64,000 nt of DNA from Hymenobacter sp. 5317J-9 (lineage in GTDB: Bacteria; Bacteroidota; Bacteroidia; Cytophagales; Hymenobacteraceae): NCBI RefSeq assembly GCF_022921075.1, contig NZ_CP095050.1, positions 1,054,001 to 1,118,000 of the forward strand, given 5' to 3'. The stretch's first letter is position 1, and each line of letters starts with the position of its first letter. Shown here piece after piece: positions 35,825 to 44,079 of the stretch. Under the pieces are notes generated by a model. It had not been told where the DNA came from. It did not search any database and saw only the letters and a program-made list of their open reading frames with translations. The translations under genes were made by a program, and so were the position numbers.

Positions 35825-36910
35825 ATGAAAAGAGTATTCATGCTGCTGAGTTGCGGCGTTTTGTGCTACACCACCGGCTGCAAGGAAGAGAAAAAACAAG
35901 TCGAAGAGCAGATTAGACTGGTGGCCACCAGCCCCTTGCAGAAGGACACCACCATCACGAAGGAGTACGTGGCTCAGATTCACTCCTACCAGCGCATCGA
36001 GCTGCGGGCGCTGGAGAAGGGCTACCTGGAGAAGATTTTCGTGGACGAGGGCCAGAAAGTAGCGCAGGGCCAGACCATGTTCCAGATTAAGCCCACCGTG
36101 TACCAGGCCGAGCTGAAGAAGTCGCAGGCCGAGGCGCACTACGTGCAGATGGAGTACCAGAACACCAAGAACCTGGCCGACAAGAACATCGTGTCGAAGA
36201 GCGAGCTGGCGCTGTCGCAGGCCAAGTACGACAAGGCCAACGCCGACGTATCGCTGGCTCAGGCCCACCTGCAGTTCACGACGGTGAAGGCCCCGTTCAC
36301 CGGCATCATGGACCACTTCCAGGGCCGGCTGGGCAGTCTCGTGGACGAGGGCGACCTGCTGACGACCCTGTCGGACAACAGCAAAATGTGGGTGTACTAC
36401 AACGTGCCCGAGGCCGAATACCTGGCTTATAAGGAGCACGCCAAGTCGAACGACAAGGCCGCGCACGTGAAGCTGCGCATGGCCAACAACGAGGTGTTCG
36501 ACCAGACCGGCATCGTGCAAACCATTGAGGCTGATTTCAATAATGAAACCGGCAACATCGCCTTCCGCGCCACCTTCCCCAACCCCGACGGCCTGCTGCG
36601 CAACGGCGAAACCGGCAGCGTGCTCATGACCGTGCCGCTGAAACACGCCCTCATCATCCCGCAGAAAGCCACCTTCGAAATCCTCGAAAAGAAATACGTC
36701 TTCGTGGTTGATAAAAACAACGTGGTGCACCAGCGCGAAGTCGGCATTGCCTCCGAAATGCCTGACCTGTACATCATTGGCTCCGGCATCACGCCCAACG
36801 ACCGCATCCTCCTGGAAGGCCTGCGCAAGGTGAAAGACGGCGACAAGGTGACCTACGACTACAAAGCGCCGCAGGGGGTGCTCTCGAATTTGAAGGTGAC
36901 GGCCGAGTAA
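35825..36910 (+). CDS. RND efflux periplasmic adaptor (membrane fusion protein) lipoprotein
   Basis: This encodes 361 residues from ATG 35825, which begins a lipoprotein signal MKRVFMLLSCGVLCYTTGC with the lipid Cys in TTGC. The barrel/lipoyl/hairpin order of AcrA/MexA proteins is visible: ALEKGYLEKIFVDEGQKVAQGQTMFQI (first lipoyl half), an alpha-hairpin with KSQAEAHYVQMEYQNTKNLAD, the second lipoyl half TVKAPFTGIMDHFQGRLG, then the beta-barrel and membrane-proximal domain. It links the inner-membrane pump to the outer-membrane channel. First gene of a three-gene operon; no local regulator gene is visible. Confidence 0.92.
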   Translation: MKRVFMLLSCGVLCYTTGCKEEKKQVEEQIRLVATSPLQKDTTITKEYVAQIHSYQRIELRALEKGYLEKIFVDEGQKVAQGQTMFQIKPTVYQAELKKSQAEAHYVQMEYQNTKNLADKNIVSKSELALSQAKYDKANADVSLAQAHLQFTTVKAPFTGIMDHFQGRLGSLVDEGDLLTTLSDNSKMWVYYNVPEAEYLAYKEHAKSNDKAAHVKLRMANNEVFDQTGIVQTIEADFNNETGNIAFRATFPNPDGLLRNGETGSVLMTVPLKHALIIPQKATFEILEKKYVFVVDKNNVVHQREVGIASEMPDLYIIGSGITPNDRILLEGLRKVKDGDKVTYDYKAPQGVLSNLKVTAE

Positions 36911-36935
36911 GCGTCAGGGCGCCGCCCGGCGGGGT

Positions 36936-37008
36936 GTAGCGTGGACTCTGCGAGTCCGCGCCCGGGCGAACATCCCGCTCATGCGCGGACTCGCAGAGTC
37001 CACGCTAC
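36936..37008. repeat. Perfect 25-bp inverted repeat between adaptor and pump genes
   Basis: Arms 36936-36960 and 36984-37008 are exact reverse complements, with a 23-base spacer. Each arm also contains GGACTCTGCGAGTCC, itself palindromic. It lies inside the operon. It could be a dispersed palindromic element or a processing/attenuation hairpin that sets the adaptor to pump ratio. Confidence 0.85.
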
Positions 37009-37054
37009 AGGTGCCCGGCACCTCTACCCATAATATCCACACAGCCAGAAGAAT

Positions 37055-40000
37055 ATGTTTAGTAAATTCATTCGCAGGCCCGTATTTGCCATTGTTATTT
37101 CGGTGTCCATTCTGCTCATGGGCGGGCTGGCCATCATGCAGCTGCCCACGTCGCAGTTTCCGGAGATTTCGCCGCCCCTTGTGATGGTGAGCGCCTCCTA
37201 CCCTGGCGCTAGCGCTAAGGTGCTGACCGAGTCGGTGCTGATTCCGCTGGAGCAGGCGGTGAACGGGGTGCCGGGCATGAAGTATATGACTTCCGACGCC
37301 GTATCGGCCGGTGAGGCCAACATTCAGATTGTCTTCAACCTGGGTACCAACCCCGACCAGGCGGTGGTGAACGTGAACACCCGTATTGCGCAGGTGCTCA
37401 ACCGCCTGCCGCTGATTGTGCAGCGCGAGGGCGTGATTGTGAACCGCGTGGTGCCTAACATGCTGATGTACGTGAACTTGTATTCGAAAGACAAGAACAC
37501 GGACATGAAGTACCTGTTCAACTTCGCCGGCGTGAACATGATACCCGAGCTGCAGCGCCTCGGCGGCATTGGCCGGGCCAGCATCCTGGGTAGCCGGCAG
37601 TACGCCATGCGCGTGTGGCTGAAGCCCGACCGCATGCGGGCCTACAACATCTCGGTAGACGACGTGATGAAGGCGCTGGACGAGCAGAGCGTGATTGGCT
37701 CGCCGGGCCGTATCGGGCGCGCCGATGGCAAGAACGCGCAGTCGCTGGAATACGTGCTGAGCTACCAGGGCCGCTTCAACGACGTGGAGCAATATAAGAA
37801 CGTGATTCTGCGGGCCAACGCCAACGGGGAAAGCCTGCACCTGAAGGACGTGGCCAACGTGGAGCTGGGCTCGGAATACTACGACATCTACTCCAACCTG
37901 AACCAGTACCCGTCGGCGGCCATCGTGCTGAAGCAGACCTACGGCTCGAACGCTTCGGACGTGATTAAAGAGGTGAAGGCTAAGCTGGAAGAGCTGAAGA
38001 AGACCAGCTTCCCGCCCGGCATGGACTACAAAATCACCTACGACGTGTCGAACTTCCTCGACGCCTCGATTGAGAACGTGATTCACACCCTGCGCGACGC
38101 CTTTATCCTGGTGGCGCTGGTGGTCTTCATCTTCCTCGGCGACTGGCGCTCGACGCTGATTCCGGCGCTGGCCGTGCCGGTGTCGCTGGTGGGCTCGTTC
38201 ATTGCGATGCAGGCCTTTGGCCTCACCATCAACATGATTACGCTGTTTGCGCTAGTGCTTTCGATTGGTATTGTGGTCGATAACGCCATTGTGGTGATTG
38301 AGGCGGTGCACGCCAAGATGGACGAGCAGCATCTATCGCCCTATAATGCAGTCCGACAAGTCGTTGGCGAAATCAGCGGCGCCATTATCGGCATCACCAT
38401 CATGATGACGGCCGTGTTCATTCCCGTGTCGTTCATGAGCGGCCCGGTGGGCATTTTCTACCGCCAGTTCTCCATTACCATGGCCACGGCCATCGTGATT
38501 TCGGGCCTCGTGGCTCTGACCCTGACGCCGGTGCTTTGCGCCATGATTCTGAAAAACCACCACGGCGAGCCCAAGAAGAAAACGCCCTTGCAGCGCTTCT
38601 TCGACTGGTTCAACCGCGGGTTTGAGAAGCTGACGAATGCTTACGTGGGCCTGCTGCAACGCATTGTAGCCAACCGTATTGTGACGTTCGTGATGCTGGT
38701 GGCCTTCGGGCTGGGCATCTGGGCCATCTCCGCAGGTCTGCCGGCTGGCTTCATTCCGAGCGAGGACCAGGGCCTGATTTACGCCATCGTGCAGACGCCG
38801 CCCGGCACCACGCTGGAACAAACCAACGCCGTATCGCACCGCCTGCGCGACCTGGCCAAGGACGTGCCCGGCATCGCCAACATCTCGACCCTGGCTGGCT
38901 ACGAGGTACTGACTGAGGGCCGCGGCTCGAACGCCGGCACTTGCTTGATTGACTTGAAGCCGTGGTCGGAGCGTAAGGAATCCATTGCCGAGATTGTGGA
39001 GCAGCTGGAGAAAAAGGCCAAGGAAATTCCCGGCGCGACCATCGAATTCTTCGAGCCGCCGGCAGTACCGGGCTACGGCGCGGCAGGTGGTTTCCAACTG
39101 CAGCTGCTTGATAAGACCAACTCCGGCGACTACAAGGCGCTGGAAAAAGTGAACAACGAATTCATCGCCAAGCTGAAAAAGCGCAAGGAGCTGACCGGTG
39201 TGTTCACCTTCTTCTCGGCCAACTACCCGCAGTACGAGCTCAAGATTGACAACGAGCTGGCCATGCAAAAAGGCGTGAGCATCGGCAATGCCATGAACAC
39301 GCTGAGCATCCTGGTGGGCTCGACCTATGAACTGGGCTTCATCAAGTACCAGCGCTTTTTCAAGGTGTTCGTGCAGGCCTCGCCGGAGTACCGCAAGCTG
39401 CCCGAGGACATCCTGAACATGTGGGCCAAGAACGACAAGGGCGAAATGGTACCCTTCTCGGCCTTCATGAAAATCGTGAAGACGCAGGGCGCCAACGAAA
39501 TCAACCGCTACAACATGTACACCACCGGCTCCATCCGGGGTGGCGCCGCGCCGGGCTTCAGCTCGGGCGAGGCTATCAAGGCGGTGCAGGAAGTGGCCGA
39601 GAGCTTGCCCCACGGCTACGGCATCGACTGGGGCGGCCTGTCGAAAGACGAAGTGGGCCGCGGCAACGAGTCGACCGTGATTTTCCTCATCGTGCTCGTG
39701 TTCGTGTACCTGGTGCTGGCCGCGCAGTACGAAAGCTTCCTGTTGCCGCTGGCCGTTATCCTTTCGCTGGTGGCGGGTGTGTTTGGCTCGTTCCTCTTCA
39801 TCAAGATGTTTGGCCTGGCCAACGACATTTACGCCCAGGTTGGTCTGGTAATGCTTGTCGGTCTGCTGGGTAAAAACGCGGTACTGATTGTCGAATTCGC
39901 GGCCCTGAAACACGAGGAAGGCATGAGCGTGCGCGACGCGGCCATCGAAGGTGCCAAGACCCGTTTCCGCCCGATTCTCATGACCTCGTTCGCCTTCATC

Positions 40001-40246
40001 GCCGGCCTGATTCCGCTGGTGGTGGCCACCGGCGCCGGCGCCATCGGCAACCGCACCATCGGTAGCTCGGCGCTGGGCGGCATGCTGTTCGGTACGGTGT
40101 TCGGGGTAATCATCATCCCCGGCCTGTACTACTTCTTCGGCACCCTGGCCGGCAACAGCAAACTAATTAAGGATGAGAATGAATCGCCCATCCTCGAAGG
40201 CGTAGAGCCCCGCGTTATACTTGAAGAAATGGAGCCTTATGCTTAA
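37055..40246 (+). CDS. RND efflux pump permease (HAE1, AcrB/MexB type)
   Basis: This encodes a 1063-residue inner-membrane transporter with the RND pattern of 12 helices and two large periplasmic loops. The start FSKFIRRPVFAIVISVSILLMGG is typical. The proton-relay region on helix 4 reads IGIVVDNAIVVIE, with Asp409 followed by Asn410 where AcrB has two Asp residues. The helix 10 Lys is kept (GLLGKNAVLIVEFA). The pump captures amphiphilic compounds from the periplasm and expels them through the outer-membrane partner. It overlaps the outer-membrane factor gene by 8 bases, so they are translationally coupled. Confidence 0.95.
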   Translation: MFSKFIRRPVFAIVISVSILLMGGLAIMQLPTSQFPEISPPLVMVSASYPGASAKVLTESVLIPLEQAVNGVPGMKYMTSDAVSAGEANIQIVFNLGTNPDQAVVNVNTRIAQVLNRLPLIVQREGVIVNRVVPNMLMYVNLYSKDKNTDMKYLFNFAGVNMIPELQRLGGIGRASILGSRQYAMRVWLKPDRMRAYNISVDDVMKALDEQSVIGSPGRIGRADGKNAQSLEYVLSYQGRFNDVEQYKNVILRANANGESLHLKDVANVELGSEYYDIYSNLNQYPSAAIVLKQTYGSNASDVIKEVKAKLEELKKTSFPPGMDYKITYDVSNFLDASIENVIHTLRDAFILVALVVFIFLGDWRSTLIPALAVPVSLVGSFIAMQAFGLTINMITLFALVLSIGIVVDNAIVVIEAVHAKMDEQHLSPYNAVRQVVGEISGAIIGITIMMTAVFIPVSFMSGPVGIFYRQFSITMATAIVISGLVALTLTPVLCAMILKNHHGEPKKKTPLQRFFDWFNRGFEKLTNAYVGLLQRIVANRIVTFVMLVAFGLGIWAISAGLPAGFIPSEDQGLIYAIVQTPPGTTLEQTNAVSHRLRDLAKDVPGIANISTLAGYEVLTEGRGSNAGTCLIDLKPWSERKESIAEIVEQLEKKAKEIPGATIEFFEPPAVPGYGAAGGFQLQLLDKTNSGDYKALEKVNNEFIAKLKKRKELTGVFTFFSANYPQYELKIDNELAMQKGVSIGNAMNTLSILVGSTYELGFIKYQRFFKVFVQASPEYRKLPEDILNMWAKNDKGEMVPFSAFMKIVKTQGANEINRYNMYTTGSIRGGAAPGFSSGEAIKAVQEVAESLPHGYGIDWGGLSKDEVGRGNESTVIFLIVLVFVYLVLAAQYESFLLPLAVILSLVAGVFGSFLFIKMFGLANDIYAQVGLVMLVGLLGKNAVLIVEFAALKHEEGMSVRDAAIEGAKTRFRPILMTSFAFIAGLIPLVVATGAGAIGNRTIGSSALGGMLFGTVFGVIIIPGLYYFFGTLAGNSKLIKDENESPILEGVEPRVILEEMEPYA

Positions 40247-41693
40247 GAAACGAATTTATCAAGCCCTCGGCGCGGCCGGCCTGGCCCTCGCCGTGGGGGC
40301 CTGCAAGACCCCGGAGCTGGTGGTGAAGAACGAAACCCGCAACACGCCGGCCAGCTACCCCACGGCCTCGGCCGCTGCCACCGCCACCGCCGACAGCGCC
40401 AACCTGGCCCGCGTGCAGTGGAAACAGTTTTTCACCGACCCCAACCTGAAATCCCTGATTGAGACGGCCCTGCAAAACAACCAGGAGCTGAACATCACGC
40501 TGCAGGAAATCGAGATTGCCAAGAACGAAGTGCGTGCCCGCAGCGGCGAGTACCTGCCCTTCGTGGGCCTGGGGGCTCGCGCCGACGTGGAGAAAGTGGG
40601 CCGCTACACGTTGCAAGGCGCTACCGAGGAGCAGGTCGACATCAAGGAAGACCGCCGCACGCCTGACCCGCTCACTAACTTCCAGCTGGGCGCGTTTGCC
40701 ACCTGGGAGGTCGACATCTGGCACAAACTGCGCAACGCCAAGAAGGCGGCCGCCCTGCGCTACCTGGCTTCGGTGGAAGGCAAAAACTTCATGGTGACCA
40801 ACCTGATTTCGGAGATTGCCAACTCGTATTACGAGCTGCTGGCGCTGGACAATCAGCTGGCCATTGTGAAGCAGAACATCGGCATTCAGAGCAACGCGCT
40901 GGAGCTGGTGCGCCTGCAGAAGGAATCGGCCCGCACCACCGAGTTGGCCGTCAAGCGCTTCGAGGCCCAGGTGCAGCATACGCGCAGCCTGCAGTTCAAG
41001 CTGCAGCAAAGCATCACCGAAACCGAGAACAAGCTGAACTACCTGGCCGGCCGCTACCCGCAGCCGGTGACGCGCGACGACGCCACGTTCAACGACTTGC
41101 AGCCGTCCGTCATCACGGCTGGCCTGCCCACCCAGCTGCTCAGCAACCGCCCCGACATCCGGCAGGCCGAGCAGCAGCTGGCAGCCGCCAAGCTGGACGT
41201 GCAGGTGGCCCGGGCCAACTTCTATCCCTCGCTGAGCCTGGCCGGCGGCGTGGGCCTGGCGGCCTTCACGCCCGGCCTGCTGGTGAGCACGCCGCAGTCC
41301 ATGCTCTATTCGCTGGGCGCCGATTTGGCCGGGCCGCTGTTCAACCGTAACGGCATCAAGGCCACCTACTACAGCGCCAACGCCACCCAAACCCAGGCCG
41401 TGTACCGCTACGAAAAGACGGTGCTGAATGCCTACGTGGAGGTAAGCAACCAGCTTTCCAACATCAGCAACCTGGAGAAAAGCTACGACGCTAAGGCCAA
41501 GGAAGTAGCGGCCCTGAACCAGTCGGTCGATATCTCGAACAGCCTCTTCCGCTACGCCCGCGCCGACTACACGGAAGTTCTCTTCACCCAGCGCGACGCG
41601 TTGGAGTCGAAGTTCGACCTCATCGAAACCAAGATGCAGCAGCTCAATGCGACGGTGAACGTGTACCGCGCGCTGGGTGGCGGCTGGCAATAG
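40239..41693 (+). CDS. RND outer-membrane factor (TolC/OprM/NodT family) lipoprotein
   Basis: This encodes 484 residues from ATG 40239. The signal ends in VGACKTPEL with a lipid Cys, as in OprM-type channels. Two homologous halves of coiled-coil helices are visible (LNITLQEIEIAKNEVRARSGEYLP; LSNRPDIRQAEQQLAAAKLDVQVARANFYPSLSL shortened here), the latter carrying the family motif NRPDI. It forms the trimeric channel through the outer membrane for the pump encoded just upstream. The ATG lies within the last codons of the pump gene. Confidence 0.93.
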   Translation: MLKKRIYQALGAAGLALAVGACKTPELVVKNETRNTPASYPTASAAATATADSANLARVQWKQFFTDPNLKSLIETALQNNQELNITLQEIEIAKNEVRARSGEYLPFVGLGARADVEKVGRYTLQGATEEQVDIKEDRRTPDPLTNFQLGAFATWEVDIWHKLRNAKKAAALRYLASVEGKNFMVTNLISEIANSYYELLALDNQLAIVKQNIGIQSNALELVRLQKESARTTELAVKRFEAQVQHTRSLQFKLQQSITETENKLNYLAGRYPQPVTRDDATFNDLQPSVITAGLPTQLLSNRPDIRQAEQQLAAAKLDVQVARANFYPSLSLAGGVGLAAFTPGLLVSTPQSMLYSLGADLAGPLFNRNGIKATYYSANATQTQAVYRYEKTVLNAYVEVSNQLSNISNLEKSYDAKAKEVAALNQSVDISNSLFRYARADYTEVLFTQRDALESKFDLIETKMQQLNATVNVYRALGGGWQ

Positions 41694-41734
41694 CTGGGCG
41701 CCGCAAAGCCCCGTAGCCGTTAGAGCAGCACAAG

Positions 41735-41769
41735 AAGCGCCCCGCACGAGTTCGTAGCGGGGCGTTTTG
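41735..41769 (+). terminator. Rho-independent terminator of the efflux operon
   Basis: CGCCCCGC (41738-41745) pairs with GCGGGGCG (41757-41764) and is followed by TTTT, 40 bases after the outer-membrane factor stop. Confidence 0.85.
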
Positions 41770-41818
41770 TGTTCAGCCCGGTGGTGTTGCCCGTACGCGG
41801 CAAGGGAGGGCTGGGCCG

Positions 41819-41850
41819 TTGGTAGGACCGGAGCGGCACGCGTATCTTGG
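41819..41850 (+). promoter_or_regulatory. Possible Bacteroidota promoter
   Basis: TTG at 41819-41821 and TATCTTGG at 41843-41850 are spaced 21 bases apart, near the TTTG/TAnnTTTG arrangement of Bacteroidota sigma-A promoters. The start codon of the next gene follows 28 bases later. Confidence 0.35.
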
Positions 41851-41878
41851 ACGAGCCTATTGACTTTTGTGCCCAGCT

Positions 41879-42337
41879 ATGCCTTCCGGCAACTCCGACC
41901 CGATGCCCGCTGAACGTGCCACCGACCGCCGGCCCAGCCACTACCCCGAACCGACGGAAACGCCCGTCCCCCTTGCGGAGGCCAGCCACCGGCACCGTCT
42001 GAGCGACGCTGTGCTGCTCACCGCCACCCGGTGGCGGCCGCTGGTGGCCGTGCTCGAAGCCGTGCAGTCGCACACGGCCAGCGACTCCGTGTTTCACACC
42101 CGCCGCCTCCGGATTAATGCCCAGATTGCCCGGGTCTATGACGAGCTGAAAGCCGAAAAACCCAGCCGCAAAACGCTGCTGCACGCATTCCAGACCATGG
42201 GCGAGCTGGTGAAAGAAGAAGCGCGCGACATCAGCAAAGACGAGTTGAAGCAGGCCGCGAAGGAAGTGGTGCTGGCCACCCTCAAAAATGCCCCAGGCCT
42301 GATAAGCGCCGCTCACCAGGCCCGGCTGCTTTCCTGA
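41879..42337 (+). CDS. Hypothetical protein, 152 residues
   Basis: This starts at ATG 41879 (a TTG four codons upstream is less likely). The first 45 residues are Pro/Glu-rich and probably disordered. The rest is predicted helical by composition: LSDAVLLTATRWRPLVAVLEAVQ, then RLRINAQIARVYDELKAEKPS, then two charged helices up to LLS. No signal peptide, no cysteine pair and no known motif is recognised. It is flanked by its own promoter-like element and the LigT gene. A cytoplasmic helical protein is all that can be inferred. Confidence 0.6.
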   Translation: MPSGNSDPMPAERATDRRPSHYPEPTETPVPLAEASHRHRLSDAVLLTATRWRPLVAVLEAVQSHTASDSVFHTRRLRINAQIARVYDELKAEKPSRKTLLHAFQTMGELVKEEARDISKDELKQAAKEVVLATLKNAPGLISAAHQARLLS

Positions 42338-42413
42338 GCGGGACAGCATACGAGGCCCTGGCAGCCGGGCAGGCGTTTTGCGTAGAGCAAGGACTTCTTG
42401 TTTGCTATGTGCT

Positions 42414-42980
42414 ATGAAAACGCTGTACCTGCTGGCCGTGCTGCCGCCGGAGCCCGTCTTTTCCGAAACCTGGGCCCTGAAGCAGGAGGTGCATCGCCTC
42501 ACGGGCAGTCGCAACGCCGTGCGGCTGCCACCCCACATCACGCTGCTGCCGCCCCTGCGCCAGCCCGATGCGTTTGAGGCCCGCTGCACGGCGGCGCTAA
42601 CGGCTTTTGCGGCCACGCAGGGCCCGGCCAGCGTGGCCCTGCGTGGCTTTGCGTGGTTTGGTAACCGCACCCTGTTTGTGCGCGTAAGCGAGCCCGGCCC
42701 CATCCGGGCGCTGCACGCGGCCCTCATGGACTGGTGCGCCATTCACCTGCCCGAAGTGCCACCCGAGAGCCGGCCCTTCACGCCGCACCTCACGCTGGCC
42801 ACCCGCGACCTGCCGCCCGTGCAGGTGCCCGCGCTGCAGGAACAGTTTGCGGCCCGTTCCTACGCCGCAGGGTTTGTGGTGAGCCACCTCACGCTGTTTC
42901 GTCACGACGGGCAACGCTGGGAGCCACGCGTCACCTTTGGCCTGGCCGATACCGGGACGGCCAAGCCGCTGACGGGCTGA
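42414..42980 (+). CDS. 2'-5' RNA ligase family (2H phosphoesterase, LigT-like)
   Basis: This encodes 188 residues from ATG 42414. It contains the two H-x-T-L motifs of the 2H superfamily: HITL (His41) and HLTL (His125), about 84 residues apart as usual. These His residues catalyse cyclic phosphodiester cleavage on RNA-like substrates or 2'-5' ligation. The physiological substrate is not known for bacterial members. Soluble, no signal. The upstream extension of 12 codons was rejected as non-conserved in style. Confidence 0.8.
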   Translation: MKTLYLLAVLPPEPVFSETWALKQEVHRLTGSRNAVRLPPHITLLPPLRQPDAFEARCTAALTAFAATQGPASVALRGFAWFGNRTLFVRVSEPGPIRALHAALMDWCAIHLPEVPPESRPFTPHLTLATRDLPPVQVPALQEQFAARSYAAGFVVSHLTLFRHDGQRWEPRVTFGLADTGTAKPLTG

Positions 42981-43131
42981 AAGGGCGCTTAGGTGGTGCC
43001 TCAGGCGGCTCAGTCCCACTTCAGTAAGCTGTGCCGCAGGCCAGGCCAACACTTTTGCGTCGATTGCGTTAAAAGCTCTCGATTTCGCGTTTTGCGACGC
43101 GGGATATGGTTTCACTAACTTCTTAGCCGCT

Positions 43132-43437
43132 ATGAAAAAGCAATTGTTTCTGCTCGCGCTGTTGGTTACATCGGCCGGCTATTCGGCCAGTGCCCAAACC
43201 AGCACCACCACCACTACTCGCCAAACCACGGTAACGCCGGCTACGCCCGCCTCGCCGTCGTACCCGACTGCCATACCGGCTCCCGCCCCGGCTATCAGCA
43301 CCGAGTCGACTACCACCACGGTAGAAACGGCGCCTGCTAGTTCCACCACCACAGTTGTGACGCCCGCTCCGGCCATGCAAACCGATGCCAAGGTGAAGGA
43401 CAAGCGCAATAAGACCAAGATTAAGCCCAAGAAATAG
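43132..43437 (+). CDS. Small secreted Thr/Pro-rich protein
   Basis: This encodes 101 residues: signal peptide MKKQLFLLALLVTSAGYSASA, then a low-complexity region rich in Thr, Ala, Pro and Ser with runs such as TSTTTTT, ending in a very basic tail (KVKDKRNKTKIKPKK). No known domain. Such proteins are common in this genus as unannotated exported proteins. The basic tail may bind anionic cell-surface polymers; inference only. Confidence 0.65.
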   Translation: MKKQLFLLALLVTSAGYSASAQTSTTTTTRQTTVTPATPASPSYPTAIPAPAPAISTESTTTTVETAPASSTTTVVTPAPAMQTDAKVKDKRNKTKIKPKK

Positions 43438-43465
43438 GCAACTGCCTGTTTTGTCCAGCTACCAG

Positions 43466-43495
43466 TGGCCGGCCGCAAGCAATTGCGGCCGGCCA
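43466..43495 (+). terminator. Hairpin, probable terminator
   Basis: TGGCCGGCCGCAA (43466-43478) and TTGCGGCCGGCCA (43483-43495) form a perfect 13-bp stem with loop GCAA, followed by TTATT. It lies 29 bases after the Thr/Pro-rich gene. Confidence 0.7.
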
Positions 43496-43627
43496 TTATT
43501 GCTTATGGCGCATTGATTTGCAGTGTGAGGTAGCTAAGTAGTTGCTAGGCGGTATGAAGTTTCCAACTTTGGCAATGGTACGGCTATTAAATGATAAATA
43601 TCATTTTTCTACGTAGGTCACAGATTG

Positions 43628-43661
43628 TTTGTAATTTTAGTCAAATAAAATATTTTTTTTG
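43628..43661 (+). promoter_or_regulatory. Possible Bacteroidota promoter
   Basis: TTTG at 43628-43631 is followed 19 bases later by TATTTTTTTTG (43651-43661) in a strongly AT-rich tract. Spacing and composition fit a -33/-7 pair for the small gene starting at 43692. Confidence 0.4.
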
Positions 43662-43691
43662 TACATTTATTTCGGCTTGAGATGACGCAGT

Positions 43692-43979
43692 ATGATTCCA
43701 CCATTTCCCTTCTATTCCAACTTGCCGGGTAAAGTGGAGGCCACCATCTACCACACGCACCCGCGGTGCAAAGTGGCGTTGAAGATTGCCGAAACGGCGC
43801 GCGTGCTGGGAATGGGGGAGGAGAGGCATGAGTGCCCATTTTGCTACTTGTTGGGACAATTCGAAACCAGCCGCTTGGCTACGGGCAGCCCCGGCCGCGG
43901 GCTGGCACGCGAACCGGCCGGAGGCTACGCCAACAGCAGCGCCGCCCGCGAAAACGCCTGTGCAAACCCGCCGCGCTAA
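43692..43979 (+). CDS. Small Cys/His-containing hypothetical protein
   Basis: This encodes 95 residues. The first 60 contain HTHPRCKVALKIAETARVLG and HECPFCYLLGQF, an arrangement of His and Cys (H-x-H-x2-C ... H-x-C-x2-C) that could bind zinc. The last 35 residues are low-complexity Ala/Arg/Gly. A plausible promoter precedes it, which supports a real gene, but no family is recognised. The C-terminal end may be poorly conserved. Confidence 0.5.
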   Translation: MIPPFPFYSNLPGKVEATIYHTHPRCKVALKIAETARVLGMGEERHECPFCYLLGQFETSRLATGSPGRGLAREPAGGYANSSAARENACANPPR

Positions 43980-44079
43980 GGCTGGCTGCCGGGCCGAGCA
44001 GCCGCCAGCCCGTTTCTTTGCGGCAGTGCCGGCCCCAGGCAGCTAGGGAAGCTGCCGCGCCCGCGCACCGCCTTTGCCT

